Assembly: GCA_964519385.1 (NCBI GenBank)
Contig: CAZFLR010000001.1
Span: forward strand, 219,342-283,341
Reading direction: 5' to 3'
DNA: 64,000 bases
From: SVFI01 sp964519385
GTDB taxonomy: Bacteria > Bacillota > Clostridia > Lachnospirales > Lachnospiraceae
The stretch's first letter is position 1. Each line of letters opens with the position of its first letter. This document shows, one piece after another, positions 52,766-62,402 of this stretch. The notes beneath the pieces are model-generated. The model was not told where the DNA came from and did no database searches. It saw nothing but the letters and a program-made list of their open reading frames with translations. The position numbers were made by a program, and so were the translations under genes.

Positions 52766-54874
52766 CTATTCTTCTTTATTATCTTCTTCAACTTCGACTT
52801 CTGCTTCTGCAGACGGCTCAAGCTCCGGAGTTGCTTCTTCCGGTTCAGGCTCCGACTGAGGCTGTGCCTGCAGTTCCTGCTCCGGCTGTTTCTGCTCAGT
52901 CTGCTCTGCTTTCTCTCCGGTCTCTTCCGGGTCCGGAATACCTTTTTCTTTACGATAAATCTCCATAAATTCCTTGCCGGTGATGGTCTCTTTTTCAATC
53001 AGGTGTTCCGCCAGCTTATCCATAAGCTTACGGTTTTCGCGAAGAAGCTTCTTCGCTTCTTTATAACACTTCTTGAGAATATTCATAACCTCTTCATCTA
53101 CGGCTGAGGCTGTGACATCGGAGCAGTTCAGCACTGCGCGTCTGTCCAGATACTGGCTTTCAATCGACTCAAGTCCCATCAGTCCGAATCTCTTGCTCAT
53201 ACCGTACTGTGTTACCATGGAACGGGCAATATTGGTCGCCCTCTCAATATCATTCGACGCACCCGTCGTCACTGTATCAAAAACAATCTCCTCTGCCGCA
53301 CGACCACCGAGAAGTCCGACAATCATGTCATGAAGCTCTGCCTGTGAATTCAGATACTTCTCTTCCTCCGGAACATGCATAACATAACCGAGTGCTCCCA
53401 TAGTACGCGGAACAATCGTAATTTTCTGTACCGGCTCGGAATTTTTCTGCAGAGCACTGATCAGTGCATGGCCGACCTCGTGGTAAGAAACAATTTTCCG
53501 CTCCTCCTTGCTCATAATGCGGTCCTTCTTCTCTTTTCCGACGAGAACCACCTCAACCGCATCGAACAAATCCTTCTGGCAGACAGCCTTTCTGCCGTGT
53601 TTCACCGCATTGATTGCCGCCTCATTAATCATGTTTGCAAGGTCAGAACCCACAGCACCGCTTGTTGCAAGTGCAATCTCATGAAGATCCACGGTCTCAT
53701 CCATGCTGACACCCTTAGAATGTACCTTCAGGACATCTTCACGTCCCTTCAGATCCGGTTTATCAACAATCACACGACGGTCAAAACGTCCCGGTCTGAG
53801 AAGTGCCTTATCCAGAATCTCCGGCCGGTTGGTTGCTCCGAGAATCAGTATTCCCTTGGATGTGTCAAAACCGTCCATCTCTGCAAGAAGCTGATTCAAT
53901 GTCTGCTCACGCTCCTCATTTCCGCCGCCGTACTTGGAATCACGGCTGCGTCCGATGGCATCAATCTCATCTATAAAAATAATACAAGGTGCATTCTTCG
54001 TAGCTTCCTTAAACAAATCCCTCACACGGGATGCACCGACACCGACATAAAGCTCGATAAAGTCAGAACCTGCCAGTGAAAAGAACGGTACATTGGCCTC
54101 TCCTGCCACAGCCTTTGCAAGCAGGGTTTTTCCGGTTCCCGGAGGTCCTACAAGAAGTGCTCCCTTCGGAAGCTTAGCACCAATCTTGGTGTATTTGCCC
54201 GGATTATGCAGAAAATCAACGACCTCCTGCAAGGATTCCTTTGCCTCATCCTGTCCGGCTACATCCTTAAAGGTCACACCCGTTTCCTTCTGCACATAAA
54301 CCTTGGCATTGCTCTTGCCGACACCCATCGCGCCGTTGCCCATTTTTCTAAAAAGAAAGCTGAGCAATATCCACACAAGTACAATCGGAAGCACATAGGT
54401 CAGTAAAATGGAGAGCAGCCAACTTGTATCATTCGGTATCTGCTGACTAAACTCAACATCATGTTCCTTTAAATACTGCGCAAGATTGTCATCCTGTACA
54501 ACACCTGTATAATAGGTCTTTGAAGGCGTTTCGTAAGCATACGGAAGAAAAGGATTCATCGTCTGTGATTCCTCTGACTTCTCCGTTTTCGGTGTAATCA
54601 GAATCTCATCCGGTGTAATGACTACTTTCTCCACTTTTTCGTCTTCTACCATGTCAAGAAATTCATTGTACGAAATTTCTTCACTGGAAGAGCCGTTGAG
54701 ATTTCCCATCAGGAAGCTCATTCCGAAAAGTGTGATAAGTGCTGCAATCAGAAACAGCATCAGGCTCTGTCTTCTCGGCGGCTCACCGTTTCCGTTACTT
54801 CCGTTATTGTTATTATTTCCATTTGGGGACCCCTTTCCGTTGTTGTTCGGTCCCTGGTAATTTTGATTTTCCAT
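52766..54874 (-). CDS. ftsH: ATP-dependent zinc metalloprotease FtsH
   Basis: 702 residues from ATG 54874 (MENQNYQGPNN), after GCGAGGAG; the frame to 54895 covers that ribosome site. An Asn/Gly-rich N terminus precedes transmembrane helix 1 (LMLFLIAALITLFGMSFLM), an extracellular domain, and helix 2 (LLTYVLPIVLVWILLSFLF). The AAA+ core has Walker A GPPGTGKT and Walker B IIFIDEIDAIG. The zinc site is HEVGH (HEAGH in most family members) with the third ligand region further on. It degrades membrane and regulatory proteins. The C-terminal 70 residues are Glu/Pro/Gln-rich low complexity, longer than usual. Confidence 0.97.
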   Translation of the reverse strand: MENQNYQGPNNNGKGSPNGNNNNNGSNGNGEPPRRQSLMLFLIAALITLFGMSFLMGNLNGSSSEEISYNEFLDMVEDEKVEKVVITPDEILITPKTEKSEESQTMNPFLPYAYETPSKTYYTGVVQDDNLAQYLKEHDVEFSQQIPNDTSWLLSILLTYVLPIVLVWILLSFLFRKMGNGAMGVGKSNAKVYVQKETGVTFKDVAGQDEAKESLQEVVDFLHNPGKYTKIGAKLPKGALLVGPPGTGKTLLAKAVAGEANVPFFSLAGSDFIELYVGVGASRVRDLFKEATKNAPCIIFIDEIDAIGRSRDSKYGGGNEEREQTLNQLLAEMDGFDTSKGILILGATNRPEILDKALLRPGRFDRRVIVDKPDLKGREDVLKVHSKGVSMDETVDLHEIALATSGAVGSDLANMINEAAINAVKHGRKAVCQKDLFDAVEVVLVGKEKKDRIMSKEERKIVSYHEVGHALISALQKNSEPVQKITIVPRTMGALGYVMHVPEEEKYLNSQAELHDMIVGLLGGRAAEEIVFDTVTTGASNDIERATNIARSMVTQYGMSKRFGLMGLESIESQYLDRRAVLNCSDVTASAVDEEVMNILKKCYKEAKKLLRENRKLMDKLAEHLIEKETITGKEFMEIYRKEKGIPDPEETGEKAEQTEQKQPEQELQAQPQSEPEPEEATPELEPSAEAEVEVEEDNKEE

Positions 54875-54912
54875 TTTTTCTCCTCGCTTTAGCATTTTAA
54901 GAGCACGCTATC

Positions 54913-54941
54913 ATTATATAGACTTAAAATATCAAAATCAA
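54913..54941 (-). promoter_or_regulatory. Sigma-A promoter of ftsH
   Basis: TTGATT (54941-54936) and TATAAT (54918-54913) on the minus strand with a 17-base spacer. Confidence 0.75.
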
Positions 54942-54990
54942 TAAGATTTATATGAAATAAAAGACATGAAAATTAAAGTTTTGTAAACTT

Positions 54991-55024
54991 TCAAAAACGG
55001 ACCGGTGTACAACACCGGTCCGTT
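54991..55024 (-). terminator. Rho-independent terminator of the MCP gene
   Basis: A perfect 13-pair stem AACGGACCGGTGT/ACACCGGTCCGTT with a 3-base loop, followed by a U run on the minus strand. Confidence 0.88.
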
Positions 55025-55068
55025 CACTTATCTTACCTCTTTTATCTGTATGACGGTTCTATTTAGAT

Positions 55069-56388
55069 TTAGTAGATAACATACATATTCAGCTCATTCG
55101 TGAGTTCTTCCGATACCTCAAACAGCTTAGCTGACGCAGCTTTAATCTCACTAATAGTAGCTGCAAGCTCTTCCGCAGATGCTGCTGTCTCCTGTGTACC
55201 TGCTGCATTCTGCTCTGCAATCGCTGAAAGACTCTCAACAGAAAGCATAACCCTGTCTTTTGCCTGGTCGAGCACCTCTGTATTGGATGCGATGCTCTCC
55301 ACATCACTGATAGTATCCTGAAGACCGCTGTTCACCTTGACAAATACACGTCTTGTCGTATCTACCTTGTCAGCCTGAAGGCCAATGATTGCATCTACCG
55401 TATTCATCGTCTGTACTGCCTGCTCGGACTCTTCAAGAAGATTCTTGATAATGCCCTCAATCGTCTTGGCAGACTCATTGGACTGCTCGGCAAGATTCTT
55501 AATCTGCTCAGCCACGACCGCGAAACCGCGTCCGCTCTCTCCTGCTCTTGCTGCCTCAATGGAAGCGTTGAGCGCAAGGAGGTTTGTCTCGTTTGCGATG
55601 GAAGCAATCAACTCTGTCGCCTTATGAATTTCCTGTGCTGATTCATTGGTTGTATTCGTCTGCTGGTAAATAATGGCAATCTGCGCTTTTACCTTTGCAG
55701 AAATGCTCTCAAGGTCCTCTACACTCTCCACTCCGGCCTGACCGGCTTTCTTCATGGAATCTGCATTATTCAAAAGATTATGTACGGCTGTCGTTGTCTG
55801 CTCAATACCGTCACCAATCTGCATAACCGCTTCTGAAACAGTCTGTGTCTCCGTTGCCTGTGCTGTTGCGCCGTTCGCCATATCCCCCATGGATCTCGCA
55901 ACATCATCCGATGCATTGCTGGTCTGGTCTGCCATCTTCTCAAGCTTCTCGGAAGCTGCCACAATCACGTCCGTTGTCGTGCCGACCTTTGCGATTACCT
56001 TGCAAAGAGAACGGATAACTTCATTCGCATGACGGGCGAGAAGACCCATTTCATCCCTGCGCTCCGTATCCTTTGCCGTACAGAGACGTGTCAGGTTTCC
56101 CCCGACTGCCGACTCAAGAATCTCAATGATACGGTTCAGCGAGCCCACGATATGTTTTGCTATGATAAACACGGCGATACATACAATAATTTCGAGTCCG
56201 ATCATCGCTATAAAATTCGACCGGATCAATCTTAAAAGCAACGCCTTATCCACGCCTCTCAAGGCTACTGCTGCACACACCCATGATGCAATTGTTGAGA
56301 TGAGCACCGAAACAGCTCCGATTGCCATCATCTTCATCGTCAGCGTGAAACTAACCTTACCCTTTTTCCCCTTTTTGTCTTTACCCAT
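55069..56388 (-). CDS. Methyl-accepting chemotaxis protein without extracellular sensor domain
   Basis: 439 residues. Two transmembrane helices (about 20-42 and 57-78) are joined by only some 14 residues, so there is no ligand-binding domain outside the cell. A HAMP-like region follows (NRIIEILESAVGGNLTRL), then a long helical signalling domain whose hairpin tip reads NLLALNASIEAARAGESGRGFAVVAEQIKNLAEQS. It passes signals to CheA/CheW, here probably from a cytoplasmic, membrane or HAMP cue. A terminator follows and a possible sigma-D promoter precedes it. Monocistronic, with AGGAGTTTTAGTT before ATG. Confidence 0.92.
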   Translation of the reverse strand: MGKDKKGKKGKVSFTLTMKMMAIGAVSVLISTIASWVCAAVALRGVDKALLLRLIRSNFIAMIGLEIIVCIAVFIIAKHIVGSLNRIIEILESAVGGNLTRLCTAKDTERRDEMGLLARHANEVIRSLCKVIAKVGTTTDVIVAASEKLEKMADQTSNASDDVARSMGDMANGATAQATETQTVSEAVMQIGDGIEQTTTAVHNLLNNADSMKKAGQAGVESVEDLESISAKVKAQIAIIYQQTNTTNESAQEIHKATELIASIANETNLLALNASIEAARAGESGRGFAVVAEQIKNLAEQSNESAKTIEGIIKNLLEESEQAVQTMNTVDAIIGLQADKVDTTRRVFVKVNSGLQDTISDVESIASNTEVLDQAKDRVMLSVESLSAIAEQNAAGTQETAASAEELAATISEIKAASAKLFEVSEELTNELNMYVIY

Positions 56389-56474
56389 AAACTAAAACTC
56401 CTATACACCTTAAGGTGCCCTTTCCAGAAAATAAATCGTCTCACGACTACTACATAAACTATATTGATTGTAAC

Positions 56475-56503
56475 ATATCGCCCCAAAAAAATCTACCCTT
56501 TTC
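56475..56503 (-). promoter_or_regulatory. Possible flagellar-type (sigma-D) promoter for the MCP gene
   Basis: On the minus strand GGCGATAT resembles the GCCGATAA -10 and an A-rich GAAAA box lies about 16 bases upstream, close to the TAAA-15-GCCGATAA pattern. The -35 match is poor. Confidence 0.3.
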
Positions 56504-56532
56504 TTGACATCATCAGACAGATTCCACATAAT
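56504..56532 (+). promoter_or_regulatory. Sigma-A promoter of the EamA transporter gene
   Basis: TTGACA (56504-56509) and CATAAT (56527-56532), spacer 17, about 60 bases upstream of the start. Confidence 0.72.
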
Positions 56533-56590
56533 AATATCTGCTGAAAAAATTAGTGATTTTTTGTCACGGAAAGAGGTTATTGTAAGTCTT

Positions 56591-57499
56591 ATGAAACCAA
56601 AAAACGCACTTTTACTTTTTCTGGCAGCTTTTATATGGGGAATTGCTTTTGTTGCCCAAAGCAATGCTGCCGCATACATCCGTCCTTTTACCTTTAACGG
56701 AATCCGCTGTCTCATCGGGGGCATCACCCTGCTCCCTCCGGTACTCATGTCGCACCTTAAAAATCGCAATTCTCTACCATGTGGTGAGAGTTTCGACCTT
56801 TATCGACATTCTTCTGTAAAAAGACTCAGATGGGGACTTATCGGGGGCTTATGCTGCGGAATCTGTCTGTGCGCAGGAAGCACTCTCCAGCAATTCGGCA
56901 TTGAACAGACAACCGTGGGAAAAGCAGGCTTTATCACTGCCCTGTATATTGTATTCGTTCCTATTGCGAGCGCGCTGTTTCTGCGAAAAAAAATAACCCT
57001 TCCCGTCATAGTAAGTGTCTTACTCGGACTGGCAGGGCTCTTTCTTCTGTGTATCAACGGACAGTTGTCCATCGGGAAAGGCGACCTTTATGTGCTGTTA
57101 TGCTCCTTTGCCTTCACCGCACATATACTTGTGATTGATTATTTCTCTGCAAAGGCAGACGGCGTTCTTCTTTCATGTGTCCAGTTTCTGACCTGCTTCG
57201 CCATTTCACTCCCGGTCATTCTTCTGGCAGAAAAACCGGAGCCCGGACAGATTTTTGCCGCAGCAGTTCCGATTCTCTATGCCGGAATTTTATCCTGCGG
57301 TGTTGCCTACACGCTGCAGATTATCGGTCAGAAAAACATGAATCCGACCATCGCCTCCCTGATTCTGTCCATGGAATCCGTAATCAGCGTACTTGCCGGC
57401 TGGATTCTGCTTCATCAGATCTTGTCGGCGCGCGAAATTGCCGGCTGCATTGTCATGTCTGTCGCCATTATCATAGCGCAACTTCCAACCCGTCAGTAA
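56591..57499 (+). CDS. EamA/DMT-family transporter
   Basis: 302 residues and about ten transmembrane helices in two EamA repeats (LLLFLAAFIWGIAFVAQSNA at the start, ILYAGILSCGVAYTLQIIGQ and ASLILSMESVISVLAGWILL in the second). Drug/metabolite exporter family; substrate unknown. I start at ATG 56591 (MKPKNALLL), the normal beginning for this group. Its ribosome site is poor (AGAGG, 14 bases away), and the frame stays open to 56504, but that part overlaps the promoter. Its last 29 bases overlap the 3' end of the convergent cyclase gene. Confidence 0.88.
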   Translation: MKPKNALLLFLAAFIWGIAFVAQSNAAAYIRPFTFNGIRCLIGGITLLPPVLMSHLKNRNSLPCGESFDLYRHSSVKRLRWGLIGGLCCGICLCAGSTLQQFGIEQTTVGKAGFITALYIVFVPIASALFLRKKITLPVIVSVLLGLAGLFLLCINGQLSIGKGDLYVLLCSFAFTAHILVIDYFSAKADGVLLSCVQFLTCFAISLPVILLAEKPEPGQIFAAAVPILYAGILSCGVAYTLQIIGQKNMNPTIASLILSMESVISVLAGWILLHQILSAREIAGCIVMSVAIIIAQLPTRQ

Positions 57500-58760
57500 A
57501 GACCACGCGGTTACGCCCGTCCGTTTTGCCCTTATAAAGACATTCATCGGCATTTTTGACAATCTCATTAAACGAATGCCCGATAATGCTTCCGTTTACA
57601 CCGGCCGTGAGCGTAATCGAGAAGGTCTCGCCTTCATAATCAAACCGGTATTTTTTAATCTCATCCAGCATTGCATAAAGAGCCTCTCTGGCCGCTTCTG
57701 CTTCCTCTTCAAAGACAATTAAAAACTCTTCACCGCCCCATCTGGCAACACAACCCCGGTCTGTCACGTGCTTTTGCATGATTTCCGACACCGTGACAAG
57801 CACCTTGTCTCCGCAGTCATGTCCATAGGTATCGTTTATTTTTTTGAAATAATCAATATCCGCAATAGCAACCGTAATTCTGTCGGCTCCCTGCTTATTG
57901 CACCTGTCAATCCATCCGTTTAAATATTTGATGCATGCTCTCCGGTTTAAAAGCTTCGTGAGCGGATCCGTAGTAATCATTTCACAGAGCGAATGACTCA
58001 CGTCCACGGCGTATTTTCCCATATCACCGATTTCATCCTCCCTGTCCGTCACATGCTTTGGCATCCTGTGCGAAAAATCGCTCTGTGCCAGAAATCCCAG
58101 ATACTCTGTAATGCTCTGTAAGGATTTGATGATTTTCTGACTGGAAGCCACACATACCAGCAGAGTTGCCACGACAACCAGCATACAAACCAGCAGAGAA
58201 TTCATGATATTGCTGCCGATTGCCTCCATGACCTGTACTCTCTTTTTGCCGGCAAATGCCATTCCGACCACACTTTTATCCTTGTTAAGAATCGGAACAT
58301 AATATCCGAAATAATCCTCTCCGTTAATCTCAAGCTTGCGTGAAAAATATTGCCGTCCCATCTTAAGAACCCATTCCACCGTCTGGGCATCCGCCTTCGT
58401 TCCGGTCAGACGATTTCCGTTTTCATCCGTGATGGTCGTCAGCCTGCGCTCATCCCCGTAAAAGAGGCTGATTTCCATACCATAGGATTCCTTAAGTGCG
58501 TCAACAATCGTATAATCACCCTCAAGCACCCTGTCACCCTTCATCAGCACACCGTCCTCCAGCCTGTAATCTCCGGGCGCGACCAATGAATACGTGTTAT
58601 ATAAAGAATTGGCCGCAATCGCCAGAGAATTGCTTATTTCTCCGGTTCTTCCCGTCCAGAGAGAGTGTGCGGATATAATCATCAGCGTAACACCTATAAA
58701 AATTGCCGGTACCACAGAAAGACCGACAAGCATTCTCTGAATACTCTTTTTCCTTTTCAT
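57471..58760 (-). CDS. Membrane diguanylate cyclase with single Cache sensor
   Basis: 429 residues. Transmembrane helix 1 is near 12-32, followed by an extracellular single-Cache-like domain (residues 35-180, with YYVPILNKDKSVVGMAFAGKK), helix 2 near 190-208, then a short HAMP-like stretch. The GGDEF domain (about 260-425) has DIDYFKKINDTYGHDCGDKVL and active-site RWGGEEFLIVFEE. It is predicted to make cyclic di-GMP on sensing a small external ligand. The RxxD inhibitory site is not seen at the usual place. The C-terminal end overlaps the EamA gene tail to tail. Confidence 0.92.
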   Translation of the reverse strand: MKRKKSIQRMLVGLSVVPAIFIGVTLMIISAHSLWTGRTGEISNSLAIAANSLYNTYSLVAPGDYRLEDGVLMKGDRVLEGDYTIVDALKESYGMEISLFYGDERRLTTITDENGNRLTGTKADAQTVEWVLKMGRQYFSRKLEINGEDYFGYYVPILNKDKSVVGMAFAGKKRVQVMEAIGSNIMNSLLVCMLVVVATLLVCVASSQKIIKSLQSITEYLGFLAQSDFSHRMPKHVTDREDEIGDMGKYAVDVSHSLCEMITTDPLTKLLNRRACIKYLNGWIDRCNKQGADRITVAIADIDYFKKINDTYGHDCGDKVLVTVSEIMQKHVTDRGCVARWGGEEFLIVFEEEAEAAREALYAMLDEIKKYRFDYEGETFSITLTAGVNGSIIGHSFNEIVKNADECLYKGKTDGRNRVVFTDGLEVAL

Positions 58761-58794
58761 GTACTTCCCCTGCCTTTATCATTTCTAGTCATCT

Positions 58795-59124
58795 CTATTC
58801 TACTACCATAGGCAAAAAACTGCAATCAGAGAGTTTACCGGAAAGTATCGTCTGTACCTGCTCAGGATGCAATATCAGCTCCTCCTTCTTTTCTTTCGGC
58901 AATTGTTTGATGGCATATTCCAGCCTCGCCGCCTCGGACCACGAACCGGCTTCAAAAACGACCTCAAGCCTGAGAAACGGATGCACACGCGTATACTTGG
59001 CACATGCCTTCCCCCTCTCCCTGTGCTCCTTCATCCGCCGCCCGACATCTTTGGTAATCCCGGTATAAATGGAATCATCCGTGCAGCGTATCATATATGT
59101 GTAAGCTTTTCCCTCTTTAGGCAT
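58795..59124 (-). CDS. GIY-YIG domain protein (UPF0213/YazA-like)
   Basis: 109 residues from ATG 59124 (MPKEGKAYTYMIRC) behind GAAGGAAGG; it overlaps the end of the MATE gene by eight bases. The small GIY-YIG nuclease fold is complete: YTYMIRCTDDSIYTGITKDVGRRMKEH near 9-35, then YTRVHPFLRLEVVFEAGSWSEAARLEYAIKQLPKEKKEELI. Members are thought to be nucleases, but their cellular role is not established. The longer frame to 59154 is inside MATE and unlikely. Confidence 0.88.
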   Translation of the reverse strand: MPKEGKAYTYMIRCTDDSIYTGITKDVGRRMKEHRERGKACAKYTRVHPFLRLEVVFEAGSWSEAARLEYAIKQLPKEKKEELILHPEQVQTILSGKLSDCSFLPMVVE

Positions 59125-60490
59125 ATCGTTTCCTTCCTTCTTTTCTGCGGACAATCAGAATACACAGCATATGGACACTCAGGGTAATCGTCCATGTGAC
59201 CGGATATGCCAGATATAACACATTTATCTCCGGACAAGCCCGAAAAACCGTTGCAATCCACACAAGTCTCAGTCCGCAGGCACCGATAATCGATACCATC
59301 ATCGGCAGAACTGCACGGTTCATACCTCTCAGAATTCCGACACACACATCCATAATTCCGCAAAGTGCATACAACGTGCACACATACGTCATACGAACCA
59401 TGCCCGCCTCCACGACAAGCGGGTCACTTGAATAAATGCCCAGCAGCGGTTTTGCAAAAAACACGGCTGTAAGTCCCAGTCCAAGCCCGGTGACTGTCAC
59501 AAACGAAACACAGAGCCCGAACACTCTGTCCACTCTCTTTAAATTTCCTGCTCCGTAATTTTGTCCGCTGAAGGTGATGGCAGTCTGATAAAACGCATTC
59601 ATCGCCATGTAGATAAAGCCCTCGATGTTTGCCGAAGCAGCACTGCCCGCCATGACAGTCGAACCGAAGGAATTGATAGTTGCCTGAATCACTACATTTG
59701 ACAGTGAAAATACGATACCCTGAAGTCCGGCCGGAAGTCCGATTTTCATAATACGTCCCATTTTTCCCATATTCAGGCGCAGACTTGAAAATTCAAAATG
59801 GAGACATCCCTTTTCTTTCATCAGACATCCCAAAATAAGAGCGGCAGAAATATACTGGCTGACCGTTGTCGCCACTGCCACTCCGACTACGCCCAGACGA
59901 AAGCAGATTACGAGCACAAGGTTCAAAATGACATTCACCACGCCCGCAAACAGCAGATAGTACAGCGGTCTCTTGGTATCGCCGACTGCACGGAGCATGG
60001 AAGAGCCGAAATTATAGACCATCAGCGCAGGCATTCCGAGGAAATAAATTCTCAAATAAACCGATGCCAGACCGATGACATCTTCCGGCGAAGCCATCAA
60101 TTTCAAAAAATCGGGCGCAAACAGAACTCCGACCAAAAGGACAATCACGCCGCTTACCAGGGCAAGCACCATCGCCGTGTGAAGCGTATCCTTAATGTCC
60201 TCCGTTTTTCCGGCACCATAGGAATTTGCCACGACAACATTCGCACCTATGGAAAGCCCCACAAACAGGTTCGTAATCAGATTAATCAGTGAGGTGGTGG
60301 AACCTACTGCTGCCAGCGACTCACTTCCCGCAAAATGCCCTACCACGATGACATCCGCCGCATTAAACAAAAGCTGCAGCATACTCGAAAGCATAAGCGG
60401 AACGGCAAAAAGAATTATCTTCTTTGCCAGCGGACCATTCACCATGTCTATTTCATATTTTTTAGTTCCTTTACTGTTATCCTCTTTCAT
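59117..60490 (-). CDS. MATE family multidrug/metabolite efflux transporter
   Basis: 457 residues and twelve hydrophobic segments. I start at ATG 60490 (MKEDNSKGTKKYEID) after GGGAGAGAAAA; the frame is open to 60565 but that part lies inside the ABC-F gene. The N terminus MVNGPLAKKIILFAVPLMLSSMLQLLFNAADVIVVGHFAGSESLAAVG is the family pattern, with a second repeat (GLPAGLQGIVFSLSNVVIQATINSFG). It exports organic cations or metabolites using Na+ or H+; substrate unknown. It is in one transcription unit with the ABC-F gene upstream and the GIY-YIG gene downstream. Confidence 0.92.
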   Translation of the reverse strand: MKEDNSKGTKKYEIDMVNGPLAKKIILFAVPLMLSSMLQLLFNAADVIVVGHFAGSESLAAVGSTTSLINLITNLFVGLSIGANVVVANSYGAGKTEDIKDTLHTAMVLALVSGVIVLLVGVLFAPDFLKLMASPEDVIGLASVYLRIYFLGMPALMVYNFGSSMLRAVGDTKRPLYYLLFAGVVNVILNLVLVICFRLGVVGVAVATTVSQYISAALILGCLMKEKGCLHFEFSSLRLNMGKMGRIMKIGLPAGLQGIVFSLSNVVIQATINSFGSTVMAGSAASANIEGFIYMAMNAFYQTAITFSGQNYGAGNLKRVDRVFGLCVSFVTVTGLGLGLTAVFFAKPLLGIYSSDPLVVEAGMVRMTYVCTLYALCGIMDVCVGILRGMNRAVLPMMVSIIGACGLRLVWIATVFRACPEINVLYLAYPVTWTITLSVHMLCILIVRRKEGRKRYA

Positions 60491-60500
60491 TTTTCTCTCC

Positions 60501-62387
60501 CTACTGCCCGGCAATTTTGGCAGCCAGTTCTTCCAGATACATCCACCTGTCCATCTTCTCCTCAAGCAGACACTCCGCCTCCTCCTTGTCGGCCATAATC
60601 CGGTTCAGCTTCATGAAGTCCGTTGATGCTGCAGCCATTTCCTGCTCCAGCTTTTCGATTTTTTCTTCCAACGCAGTGATATCGCCCTCAATCGTCTCGT
60701 AGTCCTTCTGCTCACGGTAGCTGAATCTGAGCTTCTGAGGTCCGCGCGTTCGCTGTCCCTTCTTCGCATCCGGCGAATCTGTCTTCACTGCACTGCCCGC
60801 CGGCTTTGTCTCCACCGCCTCTTTTTCAACTGATTTTTTCAGGGAATAATCCGTATAACCTCCCTCATATTGCCTAAGGACTCCGTTCCTCTCAAAAGCA
60901 ATAATCCGTCGCACGCACCGGTCAAGAAAATATCTGTCATGGGAAACCGTAATCACAATCCCCTCAAAGCTGTCCAGATAATCCTCCAGAACCGTCAGTG
61001 TCGTGATATCCAGGTCGTTGGTCGGCTCATCCAGAATCAGCACATTCGGTGCCTCCATCAGCACACGCAAAAGATAAAGCCGTCTTCTCTGACCGCCCGA
61101 CAATTTACCTATCAGACCATATTGCTGCTCGCTGTCAAATAAAAATCGCTCACACATTTTGGTCGCGCTGACCTTTCCCTCCGGTGTCTCAATATATTCT
61201 GCCGTATCACGAATGTAATCAATCACGCGCTTCTCCGGGTCCATATAAGCAATTCCGGCCTCTTTATCCTGCGAAATTTCCTGCGAATAATAGCCCACCC
61301 GGATGGTCTGTCCTATCGTAATCGTTCCGCTGTCCGGAAACACCTTTTCCTTTCCTTCTATCCCCGCAGCTTCTCCCGCCGCCGTTGCAATCATCTTCAT
61401 AAGAGTGGTTTTTCCGCATCCGTTTCCCCCGACAAAGCCGATGCGTTCACCGCGCAGAAATAAATAAGTAAAATCCTTTATGAGCAGCTTTTCACCGTAA
61501 GCCTTGCTTATGTCGTGCAGCTCAACCGTTGTCTTTCCCATACGGCTTGAGACACTGCCCATCTGCAGCCGGGCATCCTCAACCGGAGCCTGCCTGTTTT
61601 TCAGCTCCTCATAACGCTCCAGACGCGCCTTCTGCTTGGTCGTTCTTGCACGCGCTCCGCGCCTGACCCACTCAAGCTCCGTGCGCAGAAGCGACTGTCT
61701 CTTTTTCTCCGATGCCTGCAGCATCTCCTCACGCTGTGCCTTTCTCTCCAAAAATCCCGAATAATTCGTGTCATAAGAATAAATAGAGCCCTTATCAATT
61801 TCCACAATACGGTTTGACACACTGTCAAGAAAATACCGGTCGTGTGTCACCATAACAATCGTTCCGCGATATTTTTTTAGGACATCCTCAAGCCAGTCCG
61901 ACATCTCAGCATCCAGATGATTGGTCGGCTCATCTAAAACCAGAATGTCCGACTCATGCAAAAGGACAGACACAAGGGCGGCCTTTTTCTTCTGCCCGCC
62001 CGACAGATTTTGTGCCGGAATGTCAAACTCATAAAATCCGAGCTGTGTAAGCATGGACTTTGCCTTTGCCTCCATTGCCGAAACATCCGTTACCTCCTTC
62101 TGCTCTCCCATCACATGCGATCTCATAACCGCCTCGAGAAGCGTTTCTCCCGGTAAAAATTCCGGAGACTGTACAAGCATCTGCACGGTTATATTGGCCG
62201 CGCGAATAACCTGTCCCTCATCCGGCTCCTCCTCGCCCGAAATGATTCTGAGAAGTGTGGATTTTCCCGTACCGTTAATTCCGAGAACTCCGACCTTCTC
62301 TCCTTCCTGAAGATAAAAGGACGCATCCTCAAACAGCCGCCGTCCCGTATATGATTTTGTAATATGATCAAGTGTCAAAATATTCAC
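60501..62387 (-). CDS. ABC-F family ATPase (Uup-like)
   Basis: 628 residues, no membrane segments. There are two ABC cassettes (Walker A GINGTGKS near 36 and GGNGCGKT near 330; signatures LSGGQKKKAALVSVLL and LSGGQRRRLYLLRVL), joined by the charged ABC-F linker rich in Arg, Lys and Glu (about 220-280). The C-terminal extension (residues 520-628) includes a coiled coil (ITALEEKIEKLEQEMAAAS), as in Uup. ABC-F proteins act on the ribosome; whether this one gives drug resistance cannot be told. It starts at ATG 62387 and precedes MATE by 10 bases. Confidence 0.93.
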   Translation of the reverse strand: MNILTLDHITKSYTGRRLFEDASFYLQEGEKVGVLGINGTGKSTLLRIISGEEEPDEGQVIRAANITVQMLVQSPEFLPGETLLEAVMRSHVMGEQKEVTDVSAMEAKAKSMLTQLGFYEFDIPAQNLSGGQKKKAALVSVLLHESDILVLDEPTNHLDAEMSDWLEDVLKKYRGTIVMVTHDRYFLDSVSNRIVEIDKGSIYSYDTNYSGFLERKAQREEMLQASEKKRQSLLRTELEWVRRGARARTTKQKARLERYEELKNRQAPVEDARLQMGSVSSRMGKTTVELHDISKAYGEKLLIKDFTYLFLRGERIGFVGGNGCGKTTLMKMIATAAGEAAGIEGKEKVFPDSGTITIGQTIRVGYYSQEISQDKEAGIAYMDPEKRVIDYIRDTAEYIETPEGKVSATKMCERFLFDSEQQYGLIGKLSGGQRRRLYLLRVLMEAPNVLILDEPTNDLDITTLTVLEDYLDSFEGIVITVSHDRYFLDRCVRRIIAFERNGVLRQYEGGYTDYSLKKSVEKEAVETKPAGSAVKTDSPDAKKGQRTRGPQKLRFSYREQKDYETIEGDITALEEKIEKLEQEMAAASTDFMKLNRIMADKEEAECLLEEKMDRWMYLEELAAKIAGQ

Positions 62388-62402
62388 GTTTTTTCTCCAT
62401 TT

